A DNA stretch of 12,017 nucleotides from a bacterium (GCA_030824255.1 JAVBYB010000253.1:1-12017); one strand, 5' to 3'. Counted from the first letter of the stretch, positions 1 to 7,377 are shown. Notes: generated from the sequence alone by a model not told the origin. Program-made: numbers and translations.

Positions 1-1792
1 GCGCATCGGGAAACAGCGAGAAATCTGCACTCCCGCCGACGAACTGCCGCTCGGTATCAACTTCAAGCACACGCGATGACTGCACCGGATAGCCGGCCAC
101 CACGTTCAGCTTCACGCTATCGGTCGCCTGGAAGCTCAGCAGCCCGCCATCGAACCGGCCGAACACGCCGCCCGTGTTGCGCGTCTGCCGGCCAATCCGC
201 ATCGCCGCATTCCACTCGCGGTCAGACACGTCGAGATACAGCGTCGAAATCGCGCCCTCGTCGCGCTGCACACCCGCACGGAAATCATCGCGGAACTGAC
301 CGGAGAAGCGGAAGAGTCCTTCCACCCGGTCATTGCCGACGGACAGATTGATGTCCGTGCCCCACAGGATCTCGTTGAGGTTGGTGCGGTTCTCCTCGAT
401 CGGATCGGGGTTCACTTCCGGCCCGCCGACAATCGGCTCGTCCTCGAACAGGAAGCCGCTCTCGTCGCGCTGATAAAGCATCGAGACCGAGCCCGAGAAC
501 TCGCTCTTGACCGATGAACTCACGACCGTCGCCGGCCGGCCATCCTCGCCCTTCTCGGGCGTCGTCTCCGGTTCCGCCTCGCCCAGCAGCGACGCCAGCC
601 TCTGGCGAACGCGCTGCGCATTGGGATGCTCGGGATAGCGCGTCAGGAAGATTTCGTACTCGGCCTTCGCGTGCGCCAGCTGCCCGTTGCGCTCACGCGC
701 AAGGCCCAGAAGCTCCTGCGCTTCTGGCGTCGCCGCACTCTCCGGCTGGCCCAGCAACTGCTCAGCCAGTCGGATCGCCGCTGCGTTGTCACCGCCCGTT
801 ACCGCATCGCGCAGGCGCGTCAGCAGTTGCTCGGATTCAGAATTGACTGGCAGGCTAGACGGTGCAGCGCCCTTTTCGCCGCTGCGTGCGGCCAGCCATG
901 CCTGATAAACCCGGTCCCGTTCCGTGCGATCAATCCGCGCGATCCACGCCTCTGGATATTCCGGCGTCACCTCTGTCAGAACGACCTCGGCGTCCGATCG
1001 CGTGGCAAAGGTACCCAGCCTCAGCCGCGTCCACTCCACGCCGTTTTCTTCCGCCGTGTAGGCGTAGGCCGCGTGATCATTGAACTCCTCGATCTGCTTC
1101 ACCTGCTCCGCCGGGATTTCCTTCCCGCGGTTGGACACCAGGTTGATCGAGTAGTTGCCGTTCGGCTCCAGCTTCTCCGGCACCATGTCTGTAACGGACA
1201 GAATGATGTTCGCCGCAACGCCCACACCCTTGATCGTCTGTGCGCCAGCTTCCGGAATACACCCGTCGCGACCGGACACGGTCACCACCAGCTGCGTCAC
1301 AGACTGGCCCGGCTTCACATCCCAGTTGGCGTCATGGTCGAACTGGAGCACCAGCGTCGGACCCGAAGGATCGGAAATGTCGTAGGTGATGCGCTGGATG
1401 CCGGCCACGTCGCTTGACGGCGGACGCAGGCTCTCTTCGGCAAAGCCCGTCGACAGTGAACTGCGGTTGAAATTCAGCGGTTGTACGCCGATGCGCAGCT
1501 CGCGCCCGCCCCGATCGGGAAAGTGCGAGGTGTAGCGAATGGGAACGTTGAAATCGATGTTGATCGTCGCGCAAGAACCCTCTTCCTGCGCGGTTACGCG
1601 CGAGAGAAAGCGATCCGAGATCGTCTGCGCATAGCTGGCTGGCGAAAGATGGCTCGCCAGCGTTGCGGCGATACCGCCCGCCAGCATCGTCCGCAGACTG
1701 ATCGCGCGCACATGCGAGCGCACGCTCAGGACCGGCGTCCCCCGATCACCAGCCCGTCCCGCCTGCGACCGCTTAGGGTCCCGCTCCGTCAT
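1..1792 (-). CDS. Secreted outer-membrane beta-barrel protein with SPOR-like and TPR-like regions (partial, C-terminus beyond left edge)
   Basis: The frame is open for 597 codons from an ATG at 1792 and leaves the window without a stop, so the C-terminus is missing. A basic N-region and hydrophobic stretch (about residues 31-54) ending Ser-Tyr-Ala before Gln56 look like a signal peptide. Residues 57-225 are beta-rich with cysteines C74 and C178, possibly a disulfide. Residues about 250-292 have the pattern of a SPOR domain, the family that binds denuded peptidoglycan glycan (W253 to I287, with a Gly-Thr-Phe core). Residues 322-405 are helical and TPR-like. From about 430 the alternating polar and hydrophobic strands, with Gly-Arg-Phe-Asp-Gly near 545, suggest an outer-membrane barrel. 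It is the last visible gene of the minus-strand multiheme operon, 127 bp after the 32-heme cytochrome. By position it could be the barrel of an electron conduit, as MtrB or PioB are, but I see no clear homology to those. Domain calls are by eye; the secreted envelope location is firmer than the function. Confidence 0.8.
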   Translation of the reverse strand, partial: MTERDPKRSQAGRAGDRGTPVLSVRSHVRAISLRTMLAGGIAATLASHLSPASYAQTISDRFLSRVTAQEEGSCATINIDFNVPIRYTSHFPDRGGRELRIGVQPLNFNRSSLSTGFAEESLRPPSSDVAGIQRITYDISDPSGPTLVLQFDHDANWDVKPGQSVTQLVVTVSGRDGCIPEAGAQTIKGVGVAANIILSVTDMVPEKLEPNGNYSINLVSNRGKEIPAEQVKQIEEFNDHAAYAYTAEENGVEWTRLRLGTFATRSDAEVVLTEVTPEYPEAWIARIDRTERDRVYQAWLAARSGEKGAAPSSLPVNSESEQLLTRLRDAVTGGDNAAAIRLAEQLLGQPESAATPEAQELLGLARERNGQLAHAKAEYEIFLTRYPEHPNAQRVRQRLASLLGEAEPETTPEKGEDGRPATVVSSSVKSEFSGSVSMLYQRDESGFLFEDEPIVGGPEVNPDPIEENRTNLNEILWGTDINLSVGNDRVEGLFRFSGQFRDDFRAGVQRDEGAISTLYLDVSDREWNAAMRIGRQTRNTGGVFGRFDGGLLSFQATDSVKLNVVAGYPVQSSRVLEVDTERQFVGGSADFSLFPDA

Positions 1793-1919
1793 TAACCAAA
1801 CTCCAGGGCTGCATCCCCCCAAACGGGCGGCCCAGCCTTCCATCGCTCCCCAGCGCTGTGTCTTGTCAAGCCAACTCAACTTCCGGCCTGACGTCAGTCG
1901 TTAGTCTTCGCGTCGTCGT
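1793..1919. other. Intergenic gap in the minus-strand operon
   Basis: This gap is 127 bp with no credible ORF. It contains a 10-bp perfect palindrome CTGACGTCAG at 1888-1897. On the minus strand there is an exact TTGACA at 1869-1864, but no acceptable -10 hexamer 16-18 bp further on, so I do not call a promoter. No GC-rich hairpin followed by a T-run is visible. The downstream gene may therefore be read from the upstream operon promoter or from a local promoter of unfamiliar type. Confidence 0.4.
1801..1804 (-). promoter_or_regulatory. Shine-Dalgarno GGAG for the outer-membrane protein
   Basis: GGAG on the minus strand lies 8 nt before the ATG at 1792. It supports that start over the in-frame GTG codons 25 and 28 and Met36, the last of which would lose the basic part of the signal peptide. 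Confidence 0.65.
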
Positions 1920-4397
1920 CTAGTCGTCGAAAGAACTGTCGCTCACGCGGTGGTTGGAGTTCCGCCGTGTCTGGATCACGCTCATCGTGCCGTCGGTATA
2001 GATGTGGCAAGCGCCTGTGCAGTCACGCAGCTCGGATACCGTATAGCGGGTGTTCGGCGTCTGCGTTTTGCGGTGAGCATCCGACTCATAGTCGTTTGCA
2101 TGACAAGCCGCGCAGTCAGGCTGGTACGCAGCGTTTGGCCACTGCACCTGCTGTGCGTTGTTGCGATGGCAATCCGTGCAATCCAGCGCCGCGCGGTGCT
2201 GTCCCGGATAGCCGGCGCCGATGTGGCTGTAGCGAACCGTCGTCCAGCTCGTGCTTGTGTGGCACTCCTCGCAACCCAGCGTCGTCTGGAAGTGGGTTGC
2301 CGGCTTGCCCGTCGCGCTCGTCCCGTTGTGGCAGCTCGCGCAGGAACCCGTCACCGCCGCGTGGTCGAACGTCGCCGGTATCCACGCAAGCGTGGAGTGG
2401 CAATCGCTGCACTGCGCCGATGTGGTGATGTGCGTCGGCGGCTTGCCGGTCGCCGTCGAGCCGTTGTGGCAGGACGTGCAGGTGCCCGTCACCGCATTGT
2501 GGTCCACGCGCACATTGGTCCAGGCTGTCGAGACGTGACAGTCCTCGCAGGTGTTGGTGGAGGGGATGTGCGTCGGCGGCTTGCCGGTCGCGCTCGTCCC
2601 GTTGTGACAGCTCGCGCACGAGCCCGTCACGCCGGAGTGGTCAAACCGCACGTTGGTCCAGTTGGTCGTGTTGTGACAACTGTCGCAGCCCGCCGTCGTC
2701 TGGATATGGTTCGCCGGCTTGCCGGTGGCGCTCGTCCCGTTGTGACAGGTCGCGCATGAGCCCGTCACGCCATCATGGCTGAAGTTCACGCTCGTCCAGT
2801 TCGTCGTCACGTGGCAGCTGTCGCAACCCGCCGTCGTCGGAATGTGCGTTGCCGGCTTGCCTGTCGCGCTCGTGCCGTTGTGACAGCTCGCGCAAGCGCC
2901 AGTCACCGCCGCATGGTCGAACCGCACATTCGTCCAGCTCGCCGTCACGTGACAGCTTTCGCAGCTCGCAGTCGTCGGAATGTGTGTCGTCGGCTTGCCC
3001 GTCGCGCTGGTTCCGTTGTGGCAGCTCGCGCATGTCCCGGTCACGCCATCATGGCTGAAATTCACGCTCGTCCAGTTCGTCGTCACGTGGCAGCTCTCGC
3101 AGCCCGCCGTGGTCGGAATGTGCGTCGCCGGCTTGCCCGTGGCGGTCGATCCATTGTGACAGCTCGCACAAGACCCGGTCACGCCGTCATGGCTGAAATT
3201 CACGCTCGTCCAGCTCGCCGTCACATGGCAGCTCTCGCATCCCGCCGTTGTCGGAATGTGCGATGTCGGCTTGCCCGTGGCGCTGGTTCCGTTGTGACAG
3301 CTCGCGCACGCGCCCGTCACGCCTTCATGGCTGAACGTCACATTCGTCCAGCTCGTCGTGGTGTGACAGCTCTCGCAGCTTGCGGTCGTCGCGATGTGGT
3401 TGGTCGGCTTGCCGGTCGCGCTCGTCCCGTTGTGACAGGTCGCGCAGGCGGCCGTGATGCCATCGTGCGAGAAATTCACGCTCGTCCAGGTCGTGGTGGT
3501 GTGACAGCTGTCGCAACCGGCCGTCGTCTGGATGTGGTTCGCCGGCTTGCCTGTCGCGCTCGTGCCGTTGTGACAGGTGGCGCAAGCGCCCGTCACGCCA
3601 GAGTGGTCGAACTGCACATTCGTCCAGCTCGTCGTCACGTGACAGCTTTCGCACGTCGCCGTTGTCGGTATGTGGTTGACCGGCTTGCCCGTCGCGCTGG
3701 TCCCGTTGTGACAGCTCGCGCAGGATCCCGTCACGCCGTCATGGCTGAAGCGCACATTGGTCCAATTGGTCGTCACGTGGCAGCTGTCGCATTCTGCGGT
3801 CGTCGGAATGTGCGTCGGCGGCTTGCCGGTCGCGCTGGTCCCGTTGTGACAGCTCCCGCAAGAGCCGGTGACGCTGGCATGATCAAACCGCACCGCCGTC
3901 CATGTCGTCGTCACATGGCAGGCGTCGCACGCCGCCGTAGTGCGGATGTGGCTAGCCGGCTTGCCCGTCGCCATCTGGTTGTTGTGGCAGCTCGCGCACG
4001 GAGCGGAGACCACCGCGTGGTCATACCGGACCCGCGTCCAGCTCGCCACGATATGACAGCTGTCGCACTCTGCGTTGGTCGGGATATGGCGCACAGGCTT
4101 GCCCGGCGCCACCGCACTGTTGTGGCAAGAGCTGCAGTTCGTCGGCAGGCTGTTGAACGTGCCATTGGAGTGGCAGCTGTCGCATGTCAGCGACCTGTGA
4201 GCCCCTTCCAGGGGAAAACCCGTGGTGAAGTGGTCGAACTGGATGATCACCTTGCTCGGGTCATCCGGCTCCTGCGCAAACGCTGGCGCAACGGAAACCG
4301 CCGCAAGCAGCAGCATCACCACGCCCAGCAGTCCGGCCAGCCAGACGCGCATCAGCGTTGACTGCATGGAGGCCTGATTGTCACGGCTGTTGGCCAT
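1920..4397 (-). CDS. Secreted 32-heme-site cytochrome c with 13 exact 46-residue di-heme repeats
   Basis: With the start at 4397 the protein is 825 residues. Residues 17-41 form a signal peptide ending Ala-Phe-Ala before Gln42, with no lipobox, so it should be periplasmic or exported further. I count 31 CXXCH c-heme sites plus one CXXXCH near the C-terminus. Residues 111-708 are 13 repeats of 46 residues, each with two CXXCH, one His in a Phe-[Asp/Ser]-His context and one in [Thr/Asn/Ser]-His-Ile. The two extra histidines per unit would suit bis-His ligation of both hemes. The N-terminal cap (two CXXCH) and the C-terminal cap (three CXXCH plus CXXXCH) differ from the repeats. The same frame is open to an ATG at 4553 overlapping the stop of the upstream gene (ATGA), but those 52 extra residues are not signal-like and would bury the signal peptide; Met11 (4367) is another option. 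An electron-transfer role is safe; its partners and its final location are inferred. Confidence 0.9.
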   Translation of the reverse strand: MANSRDNQASMQSTLMRVWLAGLLGVVMLLLAAVSVAPAFAQEPDDPSKVIIQFDHFTTGFPLEGAHRSLTCDSCHSNGTFNSLPTNCSSCHNSAVAPGKPVRHIPTNAECDSCHIVASWTRVRYDHAVVSAPCASCHNNQMATGKPASHIRTTAACDACHVTTTWTAVRFDHASVTGSCGSCHNGTSATGKPPTHIPTTAECDSCHVTTNWTNVRFSHDGVTGSCASCHNGTSATGKPVNHIPTTATCESCHVTTSWTNVQFDHSGVTGACATCHNGTSATGKPANHIQTTAGCDSCHTTTTWTSVNFSHDGITAACATCHNGTSATGKPTNHIATTASCESCHTTTSWTNVTFSHEGVTGACASCHNGTSATGKPTSHIPTTAGCESCHVTASWTSVNFSHDGVTGSCASCHNGSTATGKPATHIPTTAGCESCHVTTNWTSVNFSHDGVTGTCASCHNGTSATGKPTTHIPTTASCESCHVTASWTNVRFDHAAVTGACASCHNGTSATGKPATHIPTTAGCDSCHVTTNWTSVNFSHDGVTGSCATCHNGTSATGKPANHIQTTAGCDSCHNTTNWTNVRFDHSGVTGSCASCHNGTSATGKPPTHIPSTNTCEDCHVSTAWTNVRVDHNAVTGTCTSCHNGSTATGKPPTHITTSAQCSDCHSTLAWIPATFDHAAVTGSCASCHNGTSATGKPATHFQTTLGCEECHTSTSWTTVRYSHIGAGYPGQHRAALDCTDCHRNNAQQVQWPNAAYQPDCAACHANDYESDAHRKTQTPNTRYTVSELRDCTGACHIYTDGTMSVIQTRRNSNHRVSDSSFDD
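2004..2021 (-). other. Non-canonical CXXXCH heme-attachment site (Cys-Thr-Gly-Ala-Cys-His)
   Basis: These six codons encode Cys-Thr-Gly-Ala-Cys-His, 27 residues before the end of the repeat cytochrome. All other sites in both multiheme proteins are CXXCH. CX3CH and CX4CH sites are known to carry covalent heme in some bacterial multiheme cytochromes, so this is a plausible extra site, but the sequence cannot show whether it is occupied. Confidence 0.6.
2274..4067 (-). repeat. Coding tandem repeat, 13 units of exactly 138 bp
   Basis: The first cysteine codon of the third CXXCH begins at 4067 and that of the twenty-ninth begins at 2273. The difference is 1794 bp, exactly 13 x 138, so no unit has gained or lost a codon. 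Units are similar but not identical at the DNA level. Each encodes an acidic-Ser or similar CXXCH, a Trp-Thr-X-Val segment, a second CXXCH followed by Asn-Gly, and a Thr-Gly-Lys-Pro linker. An array like this is likely to change copy number by recombination and is easily collapsed in short-read assembly. Confidence 0.92.
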
Positions 4398-4549
4398 GAA
4401 CCCCGACTTCGCTTCGTGCACAGCGCCCAGGATTCCCGCCGGCCACCAGCTATTCCTCAGCCTACTGACGACACAATGACTGTACGAAAATTTAATCCGC
4501 CCTGGGGCGCACTTTTTGAGACCCGTTCGCAGTTTAGCGGTCGCTGAAA
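4398..4549. other. Probable leader or intergenic stretch between the two multiheme genes
   Basis: If the repeat cytochrome starts at 4397, this 152-bp stretch is untranslated. Although open in the same frame, it is locally AT-richer (around 4481-4497) and its translation contains no recognisable domain. A small inverted repeat CGCC/GGCG (4498-4501 with 4506-4509) followed on the minus strand by ATTAAATTTT resembles a very weak attenuator. A four-base stem is too short to call a terminator. No clear promoter hexamers or strong Shine-Dalgarno sequence precede 4397, which leaves the start choice open. Confidence 0.4.
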
Positions 4550-6316
4550 TCATCGGTTGACCGCCACGTCGCGGAAACTGCCGGTCGTGTGGCAGCGCTC
4601 ACAGCTCGTCCCGAAAGAACCCCGGTGCTTGTCGTCCGCCGCATGGCAGCTGATGCAGCGATCGGAGATCGTCGGATCATTGGTCGCTGTCTTGTGGCAG
4701 CTCTCGCACGTCACGTCCTTGTGCCGCCCGGTCAGCGGGAATTGCGTCTGCGTGGAGTGATCGAAGCGCCAGCGCTTCCAGTCCACCGGCGTATGGCAGG
4801 TCGAGCAGTCCGGCCCCAGCTTCCCGGCATGCTTGTCGTCATCCTTGTGGCAGGACAGGCATCCCGTATCGGCATCCAGGAAGGCTGGCGTCGCATGGCA
4901 CTCAACGCATGTCGCGCTGGCATGCTTGCCCAGCAGCGGGAAATCCGTCAGCCCGTGATCGAACCGCACGTTCGTTTTCCAGTCAGCTTCGCTGTGGCAC
5001 TGGCCACACCCATCCCCCAACTGCCGCTTGTGCGGATCGTCGTCGCGATGACACCCGACGCAGCTGTTCGGCGGAACTTTCACATGAGTCGGTTCAAGGT
5101 GGCAGGCCGCGCACGTCGCGGTGCTGTGCTTGCCGTTGAGTGCGAAGCCCGTGTCGCGGGTGTGCTCGAACCGCACATTCGTCCAGGCCGTCTCGGAATG
5201 GCAGTCTTTGCATACACTTCCGAGCAGGCCTTTGTGCGTGTCATCCTTCTGGTGACAGCCATTGCAGTCCAGCGGCGGCGTCCATTCCTTCACCGGGCGC
5301 GTGTGGCAGCTCTCGCACTTCACCTGCCCATGCTTGCCCAGTAGCGGGAAGTCCGTCTTGCGGTGATCGAACGTCACCGTCTTCCAATCCCGTGATGTAT
5401 GGCAGTCCGCGCAAGCCGTCCCGTTCATGCCCTTGTGCGTGTCATCCTTCTTGTGACACCCGACGCAATCGCGCGGCAGCGGGTCGGTCACATTCTTCGT
5501 GTGGCAGGACTCGCACTTGGCGCTCGCGTGCTTGCCCACCAGCGCAAATCCAGTCTGCGCGTGATTGAAGCTCTGCACCTTCCAGCCCGTTTCCACGTGA
5601 CAGGATGCGCAGTCCTTGCCCAGCTTGCCCTCGTGCGCGTCATCCTTGGCGTGACAGGCAACGCACCCCTGATCGAGCCCCTTCCATTTCTGGTCAACGT
5701 GGCAGGACATGCACTGCGCCCGCGTGTGCTCACCCTTCAGCGGGAATTGCGTGGTGTTGTGGTCGAACGAGACGGTCTTCCAGGTCGACACGACGTGGCA
5801 CGTGGCGCACGCCGTTCCCAGCTGGCCTTTGTGCGGCTCGTCAGCCTTGTGGCACGACACGCAATCCGTAGGCGTTTTCGCGTGTTTGACGCCCTTTTGG
5901 TGGCATTCCGCGCACTCCACCTTCGCGTGCGCCCCCAGCAGGGGCATGTCGGTGAAACGGTGGTCGAACGTCTTCTCGTTCAGCTGCACGATCAGCGCGT
6001 TCCGCCCCTCGTGCTCCTTGTGGCAGGCCTTGCAGTCGACCCCCTTCACCTCGGGCGAGCGCCCATGAAAGCCGCGCTGGTTCTTGACGTCCCAGTTGAT
6101 GTCCTTGTGACAGTCGAGGCACTTGGCCTGCTGCGCGCCCTTGTTGAACGTTTCGTGGCAGGAGCCGCAATTGCCCTCGAGATGCGCATGCGGCCGCGCC
6201 AGCTCTCCCGGCGACACCAGGCGCTCCAGTGGATTCTGCGCATGCGCTTGCGGGCCTGCCAACAGCAACATGGCGAGCCCTGCGAGTGCAGAAAGAAGGA
6301 GCCTGACCTGAAACAT
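4550..6316 (-). CDS. Secreted 24-heme cytochrome c with tri-heme repeat units
   Basis: The protein has 588 residues and a clear signal peptide ending Ala-His-Ala before Gln27. I count 24 CXXCH motifs, with first cysteines at 50, 66, 95, 135, 152, 170, 202, 218, 236, 268, 284, 302, 334, 351, 369, 402, 419, 437, 470, 486, 504, 537, 554 and 572. After three N-terminal hemes come seven three-heme units spaced 66-68 residues. Complete units carry, besides the three CXXCH, a His in an Asp-Asp-X-His-like context, one in Phe-Asp-His and one in Leu-X-Gly-Lys-His, so each heme could have two His ligands. Spacing fits the broad cytochrome c3 / doubled-CXXCH group rather than MtrA-type decahemes. The start is supported by AGAGG 6 nt upstream. 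That site overlaps the stop of the cytochrome b-like gene 9 bp before, indicating co-transcription and probable translational coupling. Likely role: periplasmic electron carrier between the membrane protein and the larger cytochrome. Confidence 0.93.
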   Translation of the reverse strand: MFQVRLLLSALAGLAMLLLAGPQAHAQNPLERLVSPGELARPHAHLEGNCGSCHETFNKGAQQAKCLDCHKDINWDVKNQRGFHGRSPEVKGVDCKACHKEHEGRNALIVQLNEKTFDHRFTDMPLLGAHAKVECAECHQKGVKHAKTPTDCVSCHKADEPHKGQLGTACATCHVVSTWKTVSFDHNTTQFPLKGEHTRAQCMSCHVDQKWKGLDQGCVACHAKDDAHEGKLGKDCASCHVETGWKVQSFNHAQTGFALVGKHASAKCESCHTKNVTDPLPRDCVGCHKKDDTHKGMNGTACADCHTSRDWKTVTFDHRKTDFPLLGKHGQVKCESCHTRPVKEWTPPLDCNGCHQKDDTHKGLLGSVCKDCHSETAWTNVRFEHTRDTGFALNGKHSTATCAACHLEPTHVKVPPNSCVGCHRDDDPHKRQLGDGCGQCHSEADWKTNVRFDHGLTDFPLLGKHASATCVECHATPAFLDADTGCLSCHKDDDKHAGKLGPDCSTCHTPVDWKRWRFDHSTQTQFPLTGRHKDVTCESCHKTATNDPTISDRCISCHAADDKHRGSFGTSCERCHTTGSFRDVAVNR

Positions 6317-6325
6317 GCGCTGCCT

Positions 6326-7336
6326 CTAGTAGAGGTGCACTGCCACAACGTGGATAACCGTCGCCACAACCATCAGCATAAAGAGCGGCATGTGTACGAT
6401 ATGCCAGAGCGCAAACAGGCGCTCGAAGAAGGTCAGGTACGCGGCATGGCGCATCTGCTTGCAATAGGCGCGAACCAGCACCGTCCCATCCCTCTTGAGC
6501 CTGCGTGACGCAGCTCTCCCACCCGGTTTGACGTCTCCGACGCGCTTCGCTCCGCGTCGCAGGGCGCTCAGCATCTTCCTGCGGGTGGCCGAAATACGAC
6601 CGGACGTCGCCACCGCATACCCAAACGCACTGAACACATGGGGACGAGGTTTACGTAGCGTCGCCTCCAGCTTGTCAGCCAGATCCGCCACTTCAACGAA
6701 TTCGCTGATCAAAGTCTGACGCAGGAAGCCCGCATCCTGGGCCATAGCCCGAACTTCGGCGCGCTTGCCCGCAAGGTCACGATGTATACGAACATATAGA
6801 AGCCGGCCGAGCAGTCCGCTTCCCGCCACGACAAGCATGGACGTCAGCGCGATCGCTGCATTGGTTGAACCGGTTCTGAAGCCTGCATGAAAAAGGATCA
6901 AGGTTGGCGCGAGAAGGCCCAGCGCCATGTGGAAGTGAAACCACGCCGGCACGGTGCCAATGAAGCGCAGGCCCGGGATGCGTTTGCGCAGCGGGTAGAT
7001 CAGCAGGATCGCAACGCAGCTGACCCCAGCAATGCCCAGCCAGTAACCAATGCCCTCTTCAGCTTCGATCTTCAGCTGATCGCGAAAGAACCAGCCCCCC
7101 GTGATCGCTGCTCCAATAATCAGCAGCAAAATCGGGAAAGTGGCGTTTTCAAAGGCAGATCCACGCTTGGGCGGCCGGCTTGGCCTTGCCGGAGGCGCAG
7201 CTTCAGGCGGCGCGGCCGGACGCGGCTCTACACGCAGCTCAGGCGTAGGTCGCGGCGACTTAGCTAAGGGTTCAGATGCCATTTCGCGTTTAATCTGGAG
7301 GGCAGCACTTCGCTGCGAACCGTGATTTGAATTCAC
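6326..7336 (-). CDS. Five-helix membrane protein resembling a di-heme cytochrome b / ferric-reductase-like electron-entry subunit
   Basis: This 336-residue protein starts at GTG. Residues 1-60 are rich in Pro, Ala and Arg and probably cytoplasmic. Hydrophobic helices lie near 67-83, 97-116, 133-152, 160-183 and 302-334. A basic loop of about 115 residues (185-300) with several helical stretches separates the last two. The key visible signature is two identically spaced histidine pairs: H136 and H150 in the third helix, and H315 and H329 in the last. A 13-residue gap between histidines within a helix is the usual arrangement for two stacked transmembrane b-hemes, and H134, H312 and H334 lie nearby as alternatives. 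It is the first gene of the operon, 9 bp before the 24-heme cytochrome, which suggests it passes electrons between the quinone pool or a cytoplasmic donor and the periplasmic cytochromes. I cannot assign a named family or see a nucleotide-binding domain. The function is inferred from topology and context. Confidence 0.75.
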   Translation of the reverse strand: MNSNHGSQRSAALQIKREMASEPLAKSPRPTPELRVEPRPAAPPEAAPPARPSRPPKRGSAFENATFPILLLIIGAAITGGWFFRDQLKIEAEEGIGYWLGIAGVSCVAILLIYPLRKRIPGLRFIGTVPAWFHFHMALGLLAPTLILFHAGFRTGSTNAAIALTSMLVVAGSGLLGRLLYVRIHRDLAGKRAEVRAMAQDAGFLRQTLISEFVEVADLADKLEATLRKPRPHVFSAFGYAVATSGRISATRRKMLSALRRGAKRVGDVKPGGRAASRRLKRDGTVLVRAYCKQMRHAAYLTFFERLFALWHIVHMPLFMLMVVATVIHVVAVHLY

Positions 7337-7342
7337 GCGATA

Positions 7343-7346
7343 CTCC
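7343..7346 (-). promoter_or_regulatory. Shine-Dalgarno GGAG fixing a GTG start
   Basis: GGAG sits 6 nt before the GTG at 7336 on the minus strand. The only nearby ATG (7282) has no comparable site, so the GTG start is preferred for the cytochrome b-like protein. Confidence 0.7.
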
Positions 7347-7377
7347 GCGCACTGACGATAGCGCGCCCCACCAAGGG

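Noticed and set aside
626..1417. 263-codon plus-strand frame over the outer-membrane protein gene
   Set aside because: It is Arg/Leu-rich without motifs. The minus strand is open for 597 codons with a signal peptide and a Shine-Dalgarno site.
1841..1869. Minus-strand promoter with an exact TTGACA
   Set aside because: The hexamer at the expected -10 position reads GCGATG, and no better one lies 16-18 bp away.
2274..4067. Regular repeats that could be mistaken for CRISPR or satellite DNA
   Set aside because: The 138-bp period has no spacer structure, every unit is in frame, and each encodes two heme motifs.
1950..4361. Long plus-strand open frames (269 and 528 codons) opposite the repeat cytochrome
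   Set aside because: They are an effect of a high-GC repeat with few stop codons on the other strand. The translations are Arg/Ala/Val-rich and repetitive, while the minus strand has 32 heme motifs and a signal peptide.
4498..4509. Rho-independent terminator between the multiheme genes
   Set aside because: The stem is only four base pairs and the following tract is ATTAAATTTT rather than a clean T-run.
4589..6508. Plus-strand open frames opposite the 24-heme gene (251 and 369 codons)
   Set aside because: They have skewed composition, no recognisable domains, and full overlap with a well-supported cytochrome on the minus strand.
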